Shown here one piece after another: positions 30,759 to 34,670 of a stretch of 34,670 bases of DNA. Under the pieces are notes generated by a model. It did no database searches. It worked only from the letters and a program-made list of their open reading frames with translations, and was not told where the DNA came from. The position numbers were made by a program, and so were the translations under genes. Origin of the DNA: a virus. Positions within the stretch are counted from its first letter, which is position 1. Each line of letters opens with the position of its first letter. Where the stretch lies: positions 1 to 34,670 of IMG/VR virus record IMGVR_UViG_3300032116_000719; one strand, written 5' to 3'.

Positions 30759-30770
30759 TGCAGGGATGCA
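30759..30770 (-). promoter_or_regulatory. TGCA-N4-TGCA element at the start of the head operon
   Basis: On minus the sequence is TCTGCATCCCTGCAGTGCT, with the final GTG serving as start codon of the 55-aa gene. It marks the boundary between the DNA-metabolism and head genes. Confidence 0.65.
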
Positions 30771-30775
30771 GATGT

Positions 30776-30794
30776 CCCCCGAAGTCTACGGGGG
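30776..30794 (-). promoter_or_regulatory. Hairpin overlapping the end of the winged-helix gene
   Basis: CCCCCG-AAGTCTA-CGGGGG is a perfect 6-bp stem and 7-base loop. It matches the hairpin at 8092-8110 in loop and stem, with one base pair changed on both sides (T-A to C-G). The loop holds the stop codon of the 161-aa gene. No T-tract follows, so it is probably a processing or stabilising structure more than a terminator. Confidence 0.55.
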
Positions 30795-31271
30795 ATCGCT
30801 ATCCCCTCCCTCCAAGTGCTGGGTGTGGGGGCCGCTCGCCACCTCCCAGCGTCTCCGCAGCACCTTCTGGTGGCCACCGAGGAAGCTGAGCATGGTGCGC
30901 CAGGGGATGCGATGCCGGCGGGCCCAGTCCTTGCACTGATCAAGCGGGAGTCGCTCCAGCAGCCGGCGGCTGCGGTCCCGGAGCACGTAGGCCGGCGCCA
31001 GGTTGGGGTCCAGCCTGTCGTCTGCGGATCGCTTCACCCAATACACCCAGGCGCCTTGGGCGTTGACGTTGGTGGAGGCGCCCACCAGCCCCTTCCGCAT
31101 GAGCCGGTAGATGTTGCGGGTGAGCGTGTCCCTGCAGAGCCCCAGGTCTTCCGCCAGGTCGGCCTGGCTGGGCCACCCGCCGGGGCAGCGCTGCTCCAGC
31201 TGCACCATGGTCAGCAGCATCTCGGCGCGGATGGTCCCCCGGAGGAAGGAGAGGTAGGTGGGGTCGATCAT
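30786..31271 (-). CDS. Winged-helix DNA-binding protein
   Basis: This is a 161-aa protein. Residues about 10-80 form a wHTH: RAEMLLTMVQLEQRCPGGWP, then SQADLAEDLGLCRDTLTRNIYRLMRKGLVG as helices 2-3, then a wing with AWVYWVKR. A second helical part (LDQCKDWARRHRIPWRTMLSFLGGHQKVLRRRWEVA) may contact DNA or a partner. It is the last gene of the early operon and could switch transcription to late genes. ATG overlaps the exonuclease stop (ATGA). The regulatory role is inference. Confidence 0.75.
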   Translation of the reverse strand: MIDPTYLSFLRGTIRAEMLLTMVQLEQRCPGGWPSQADLAEDLGLCRDTLTRNIYRLMRKGLVGASTNVNAQGAWVYWVKRSADDRLDPNLAPAYVLRDRSRRLLERLPLDQCKDWARRHRIPWRTMLSFLGGHQKVLRRRWEVASGPHTQHLEGGDSDPP

Positions 31272-32005
31272 GCCGGCGGCACCCACAGCAGCGGCACCCC
31301 AGCCGCGTGGTCGTACTCACCCGGCCGGAGGATGCGGGCGCACCGGGCCATCTGCAGGGCGAAGGCCTCGGACTTGTCGGCCCTCTTGTAGTAGGCGAGC
31401 ACGGCCCCCCACATGGCCCTGAGGTTGTCGCACACCTCCAGCGTCTTCTGGGCCTTCACCGGGCCGACGCCAGGACAGCCCGGGTATCCGTCCGCCGTGT
31501 CGCCGGTGAGGGTCTGCATCATCCAGTTCCGGTCTGCCATCTCCGGCGTGATCTCCAGCAGTTCCCCGTTCCGCAGCAGCAGCCCCGGCACGGTCTGCAT
31601 GTCCTTGTCGTCGCTGGCGATCACGTCGCCGAAGTCGGCCAGCAGGGCCAGGGCGTCGTCCCCCTCCACCTCCGGCAGGCTGGCGGACTCCCAGCCCATG
31701 CCAGGCCCCGCGTCCCGCACCCAGTCGGCCAGGGCCCGGTAGCCCGCCGGCTTCCGATGCTTCTTCCGGTTGCTCTTGTAGCCCGGGAAGATCCCATAGC
31801 GGAAGCTGGCGGTCCCCCCGAAGACCATCACCGGCTGGTGGTCCGGGGCGAACTCCCGGAGTTCGGAGACGATCCCCTGGAATCCCGCCTTTGCATCGCC
31901 GTGGCGGCAGAGGTAGGTCCACTCGTCAGGGGCCCATTCGGCTTCGTACTCGGCGGCGGCGGCGGCGCGGAATAGGTAGAGCTCGGCATCGATCAGGAGC
32001 TTCAT
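31268..32005 (-). CDS. 5'-3' exonuclease (T7 gp6-like)
   Basis: This is a 245-aa FLAP/exonuclease-family protein. LLIDAELYLFRAAAAAEYEAEW and CRHGDAKAGF are followed by YKSNRKKHRKPAGY (helical clamp region), LPEVEGDDALALL (acidic site at about 112-120), IASDDKDMQTVPG (at about 128-140) and TGDTADGYPGCPGVGPVKA (at about 168-186, the H3TH DNA-binding region). It ends ARILRPGEYD...LLWVP, as T7 gp6 does. It removes RNA primers and degrades host DNA. It overlaps both neighbours by ATGA. Confidence 0.93.
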   Translation of the reverse strand: MKLLIDAELYLFRAAAAAEYEAEWAPDEWTYLCRHGDAKAGFQGIVSELREFAPDHQPVMVFGGTASFRYGIFPGYKSNRKKHRKPAGYRALADWVRDAGPGMGWESASLPEVEGDDALALLADFGDVIASDDKDMQTVPGLLLRNGELLEITPEMADRNWMMQTLTGDTADGYPGCPGVGPVKAQKTLEVCDNLRAMWGAVLAYYKRADKSEAFALQMARCARILRPGEYDHAAGVPLLWVPPA

Positions 32006-32187
32006 TTAATTGTCCTCCAGAAGAAGCGTTTGCCGATGCAGCTTCCCCAGCCAGAAACACCCTCACGCCAGACGTAGTGGAGGGATCCGCTGTAGGTGGC
32101 GTTGTGCATCTCGGTCTTGGCCGTGGAAGCGTTCAGCCACCAAAACGGGCCGATCCGCCCCCCGTCAGAGTTGAAGTCAATGATCAC
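32002..32187 (-). CDS. Small hypothetical protein
   Basis: This is a 61-aa protein from a GTG that overlaps the previous stop by GTGA and ends by ATGA overlap with the exonuclease. It is aromatic-rich (GPFWWLNASTAK, YSGSLHYVWREGVSGWGSCIGKRFFWR), probably a small beta fold. The double overlap is good evidence that it is translated. I do not recognise it. Confidence 0.6.
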   Translation of the reverse strand: MIIDFNSDGGRIGPFWWLNASTAKTEMHNATYSGSLHYVWREGVSGWGSCIGKRFFWRTIK

Positions 32188-32366
32188 GATTGGTTCTCGG
32201 TGGTGGTTTGTTGGTGATACCCAAGGATCAGCAGTGCCTCATCCAGGGCTTCGATGAACCCCGCGATGTGGTCGCCATCGGAGGCGGTGCGGTTGCGCTT
32301 CGGATCCCAGAACTCCTGGGCCTTCTCCTCCCGCAGTTCGAGGATCCGCCAGATTTCAGGGGTCAT
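32184..32366 (-). CDS. Small hypothetical protein
   Basis: This is a 60-aa acidic protein. PEIWRILELREEKAQEFWDPKRNR leads into GDHIAGFIEALDEALLILGYHQQ, a two-helix design. The start at ATG 32366 overlaps the previous gene by 11 bases. An upstream ATG (32393) is less likely. Unknown function, within the overlapping early operon. Confidence 0.6.
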   Translation of the reverse strand: MTPEIWRILELREEKAQEFWDPKRNRTASDGDHIAGFIEALDEALLILGYHQQTTTENQS

Positions 32367-32568
32367 GGCCGCGTCTCCTGCGATAGGCGGCAAGGTCTCG
32401 GAAGTGCCGGTCCTTGAACTGCGGATGGGCCTCCAGGAACCCCAGGCTGGGCAGCACTGGGTTCAGGGAATTGCCCCGGATGATGTCGTTGACCGACCAG
32501 AGGCCATGCAGCAGGCCCTGCTCGAAGGTCCGGCGCAGCTGCTCCTCGCTGTAGAGCTGCTCAGGCAT
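32356..32568 (-). CDS. Small hypothetical protein
   Basis: This is a 70-aa protein. PEQLYSEEQLRRTFEQGLLHGLWS is a helix followed by VNDIIRGNSLNPVLPSLGFLEAHPQFKDRHFRDLAAYRRRR. It overlaps the previous gene by eight bases and the next by 11. Not recognised. Confidence 0.6.
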   Translation of the reverse strand: MPEQLYSEEQLRRTFEQGLLHGLWSVNDIIRGNSLNPVLPSLGFLEAHPQFKDRHFRDLAAYRRRRGHDP

Positions 32569-33064
32569 GGCTGGCCTCCCCTCTCAGGTAGGCCTCCCAC
32601 TGCTCGTCCGTCATCCCCTCCTCCTCCCGCCGGGGTGGCAGCAGGGGGCGGGCCTCGGCCGGGGTGACCAGCCGGTACTCCTCGCCCGGGTGGGGCTTCA
32701 GGGTCTGCGGCTGGCGCGGCAGCAGGGCCAGCTGCTGGGGGCTGGGTTGGAGCCAGGCGGGCAGCGTCGGCTTGAAGCCATAGCTGCGGTTGGCCAGGCC
32801 CCCCTCGGTCCCGTAGAGGACCGTCATCAGCTCGGCCCAGGCCGGGAAGCGCAGGAAGTCCTGGCCTGCCGTCCCCTGGATCCACTGCTCACAGGCCCAC
32901 AGGAACTGCTCCCGGTCCACCTCGGGGAAGGCCCCGCGGAAGCTGGCGTACTTCACCTTGCAGGCCAGCTCCCCCCAGCGATCGGACTCCCGCACCCGCA
33001 CGTGGGCGAACAGCAGTTCGCAGCCGGCCAGGAAGGCCTCGGGGGTCAGAGGGGTTCGTTCCAT
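32561..33064 (-). CDS. Hypothetical helical protein
   Basis: This is a 167-aa protein. The N-terminal 100 residues are helical with many Trp/Phe (EAFLAGCELLFAHVRV, FRGAFPEVDREQFLWACEQWIQG, FPAWAELMTVLYGTE). The rest is a Pro-rich linker region ending EEGMTDEQWEAYLRGEA, a short helix that might dock on a partner. The layout (helical domain, linker, peptide) and the location after a zinc-ribbon protein suggest a replication accessory such as a helicase loader, but no family match is evident. ATG overlaps the previous gene by 19 bases. Confidence 0.65.
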   Translation of the reverse strand: MERTPLTPEAFLAGCELLFAHVRVRESDRWGELACKVKYASFRGAFPEVDREQFLWACEQWIQGTAGQDFLRFPAWAELMTVLYGTEGGLANRSYGFKPTLPAWLQPSPQQLALLPRQPQTLKPHPGEEYRLVTPAEARPLLPPRREEEGMTDEQWEAYLRGEASHA

Positions 33065-33582
33065 CGGTCCAGGGCGGACTGCATACCGGGGCTTTGGGGC
33101 CCCATGCGGGAGGCCGCGGCGGCCATGCGGACAGCGGGCGGATCCAGGAACTTGGGATCCAGCGCCTGCCAGCCCCGCTCGATCCCCTGCTGCACCAGCT
33201 CGGCAGCCCTGGCGGGATCGACGGAATGGAGCTGCTGCACCCGGCGCAGGCTCCCCTCGAACGCCCGCTGGGTCCACACGGCCCGGTTGCCGTGCTTCGA
33301 CCACCGGGCAACCTGCCACCAGTGAGCCAGATCCTTGGCCACCTGATCGGGGAGGCCCCAGAAATCAGAGGGCAACACCAGCTTCCGGTAGCTGGTGCTC
33401 AGGGCCTTGTTCTGCTGGGCGGGCATCTCGGCGTACCCGTCACCGGTGAAGACCACCGCGGTTTCGATGGTGGTGAAGCTCCGGCTGCAGCCCAGACACA
33501 CCCGGTAGCGGCGGCTGGTCCCCTCCTTCCGCTCGGTGCGGTTGATCACGGTGCGGTTGTATCCGCAGTGGGGGCAGTTCAT
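33046..33582 (-). CDS. Zinc-ribbon protein with NrdR-like N-terminus
   Basis: This is a 178-aa protein. Residues 1-40 are a zinc ribbon (CPHCGYNRTVIN, then RRYRVCLGCSRSFTTIE), very like the NrdR N-terminus, but the NrdR ATP-cone does not follow. Instead residues about 55-150 are helical (LVLPSDFWGLPDQVAKDLAHWW, WTQRAFEGSLRRVQQL, AAELVQQGIERGWQAL). The pattern ending in 'I-x-x-GWxxL' recalls the C-terminal part of phage replisome-organiser or helicase-loader proteins. It may therefore be a replication protein, not a regulator. ATG overlaps the previous stop by ATGA. Confidence 0.7.
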   Translation of the reverse strand: MNCPHCGYNRTVINRTERKEGTSRRYRVCLGCSRSFTTIETAVVFTGDGYAEMPAQQNKALSTSYRKLVLPSDFWGLPDQVAKDLAHWWQVARWSKHGNRAVWTQRAFEGSLRRVQQLHSVDPARAAELVQQGIERGWQALDPKFLDPPAVRMAAAASRMGPQSPGMQSALDRWNEPL

Positions 33583-33773
33583 GCGGCGCTCCGCAGCTGG
33601 GCCACCGGGGGCAGGGTGGGCTCCTGGGGGATGGGCGGGAGGCGGTACCAGCCGCCCTGGTACTCGAAGAACTGCCAGACGCTGCCGTCGTCGCAAAGCG
33701 CAGCCACGACTGTCCGCTGCCTGGAGTAAGTATCCATCCCGGCGACTGCGATCTGGATGATCTTGCGCTTCAT
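33579..33773 (-). CDS. Small hypothetical protein
   Basis: This is a 64-aa protein. KRKIIQIAVAGMDTYSRQRTVVAALCDDGSVWQFFEYQGGWYRLPPIPQ is a likely small beta-sheet, similar in style to phage proteins with a 'DGSVW' hairpin. It overlaps both neighbours by four bases (ATGA), which supports translation. Function unknown. Confidence 0.7.
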   Translation of the reverse strand: MKRKIIQIAVAGMDTYSRQRTVVAALCDDGSVWQFFEYQGGWYRLPPIPQEPTLPPVAQLRSAA

Positions 33774-34132
33774 GGCATGGCCTCCTGTTGTTGCAGGGCC
33801 GCAAGCCGGGCCCACTGTTCGATGGTCAGCACGGCCCGCCATCCCCCGCCCCGGAACCTGATGAAGGTGCTGGCGAAGTTGGCCCGTGCGTTCTCGCGTT
33901 GCATGTCGGCCTCGATCGGTTTGATGCGGGCCGCGGCAGCGGTGTCGGCCCAGTTGGCCACCTGGATGGTGTGATCCCGGAGGCCGAAGATGTCGCCGGT
34001 GTCCTGCTTGCGGCCGGCGCCCAGGGCCCGCTCGCAGCAGACGTCGATGCCGTGGGCCAGCAGTGCCTGGCTCAGCAGGCTGGCCAGTTCCCGTTCGGCG
34101 GCATCCCCTTTGCGCTTCTGGGGGTTGGCCAT
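33770..34132 (-). CDS. Resolvase-like PD-(D/E)XK nuclease, altered active site
   Basis: This is a 120-aa protein. NPQKRKGDAAERELASLL, then CCERALGAGRKQDTGDIFG, then a strand TIQVANW and a late FASTFIRFRGGGWRAVLTIEQWARL follow the plan of small phage Holliday-junction-resolvase-like nucleases. Those have E...D...(E/Q)xK. Here Glu (about 14) and Asp (about 47) are present, but the (E/Q)xK strand reads QVA, so the usual lysine is missing. A nearby Lys (RIKPIEAD) might substitute. Placement right after SSB is where T7 has gene 3 endonuclease I, so it may be its analogue. It shares one base with the SSB stop (TGATG). Confidence 0.7.
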   Translation of the reverse strand: MANPQKRKGDAAERELASLLSQALLAHGIDVCCERALGAGRKQDTGDIFGLRDHTIQVANWADTAAAARIKPIEADMQRENARANFASTFIRFRGGGWRAVLTIEQWARLAALQQQEAMP

Positions 34133-34670
34133 CAGAAGGGCAGGCCATCGTCGTCGGGGCCCCGGCCTGCGTTCTGGAACCTCAAGCGCTCGCTGAAGCT
34201 GAGGTTGTTCGCAGCGGGGGCGGGCCGCGGCGCCTCATCCCGGAAGGGCGTCTCGGTGGCAGCCGGCGCGGTGTAGCCCTCCTCCTCGGCGAAGGTGTCT
34301 TCCGCCGTGGCCTTCACGTAGGGCACGAAATGGACGACCTGGATCATGTTCAGCCACAGGCTCATCCCCTTGACGCCCCGCACGGTGGGACTGTCCCAGC
34401 CGTAGGAATCGAATGCGATCTTGCCCTTGCTGCCGTTGCCGATCAGCTGGTCATCGGGCCATGGCTGCCGCTTGGCATCCACGATCACCGGGGGAGGAAG
34501 GGTCTTGCCCTTCTGGGTGGTCTCGTTGCGCTTGAACCGGAAGATGATTCGCCCGGTAGCTGCGCCGTTGGCCTCCAGCTCCTCCTTCCACGGCCATCCG
34601 TTCTTGTCCACCTTGGAGCCGGCGCCGTTCAGAGTCTGAAACTCGGTCTCGAGGAAGGTGACGAACTGCA
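34132..34670 (-). CDS. Single-stranded DNA-binding protein (T7 gp2.5-like), 5' end outside window
   Basis: This gene is partial. The frame stays open to the right edge (the first visible residues include FVTFLETEFQTLNG), so the true start lies beyond 34670. Visible parts include GRIIFRFKRNET, VDAKRQPWPDDQLIGNGSKGKIAFDSYGWD and MSLWLNMIQVVHFVPY, an OB-fold pattern with aromatic residues. The acidic tail PDDDGLPF resembles the SSB/gp2.5 tip that contacts polymerase and helicase. It coats single-stranded DNA during replication. It heads the visible early operon. Confidence 0.85.
   Translation of the reverse strand, partial: QFVTFLETEFQTLNGAGSKVDKNGWPWKEELEANGAATGRIIFRFKRNETTQKGKTLPPPVIVDAKRQPWPDDQLIGNGSKGKIAFDSYGWDSPTVRGVKGMSLWLNMIQVVHFVPYVKATAEDTFAEEEGYTAPAATETPFRDEAPRPAPAANNLSFSERLRFQNAGRGPDDDGLPF

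Noticed and set aside
1-34670. tRNA genes, CRISPR arrays, insertion sequences, integrase
   Set aside because: I looked for cloverleaf arms, regularly spaced repeats, and transposase or integrase motifs and saw none.

Overview
The whole window is phage DNA. It is part of a GC-rich (roughly two thirds G+C) tailed phage with a T7-like (podovirus, Autographiviridae-type) virion. Portal, scaffold, capsid, tail tubes A and B, internal virion proteins, a T7-type tail fibre and a T7-type large terminase are all present in nearly the T7 order. Upstream lie a T7 gp2.5-like SSB and a gp6-like exonuclease. High GC, many GTG starts, weak Shine-Dalgarno sequences and an M15-type endolysin would fit a phage of a GC-rich picocyanobacterium (Synechococcus/Cyanobium type). 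The host is an inference; no host gene is present. RNA polymerase, DNA polymerase and primase/helicase are not in the window, and the SSB gene runs off the right edge.

Layout, read right to left along the minus strand. (1) 34670-30786 is a compact DNA-metabolism operon: SSB, resolvase-like nuclease, zinc-ribbon protein, several small unknown genes, 5'-3' exonuclease and a winged-helix protein. Almost every junction is a 1- to 19-base overlap. (2) 30758-25848 holds the head genes: a hidden 55-aa gene, two tandem gp6.7/gp7.3-like proteins, portal, a small Cys-rich protein, scaffold and capsid, followed by a clear rho-independent terminator in the position of T7 T-phi. (3) 25740-10346 holds tail tubes A and B, a gp13-like GNAT protein and four large internal virion or DNA-ejection proteins. 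The gp15-like protein appears to be extended by a programmed -1 frameshift into a LytM plus lambda-R-like peptidoglycan hydrolase module. The next protein carries ParB-like and HExxH metallopeptidase domains. (4) 10321-5602 holds the tail fibre, a small membrane protein and a set of fibre/adhesin proteins. (5) The left part changes strand: endolysin (+), small terminase (-), then a plus-strand operon 1005-4642 ending in the large terminase. About 950 bases of apparently non-coding, repeat- and hairpin-rich DNA lie at the left edge, where a T7-like map would have its genome end.

Three signals go beyond ordinary annotation. First, a directional element, TGCA-N4-TGCA (fuller form CTGCAYCCNTGCAG), sits just upstream of nearly every transcription-unit start, sometimes touching the start codon. 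Second, there is a textbook-like -1 frameshift cassette (C CCU UUU, 7-nt spacer, two-stem structure) that would fuse an internal virion protein to a cell-wall hydrolase. Third, the terminase genes are arranged unusually, with small and large subunits convergent and overlapping.
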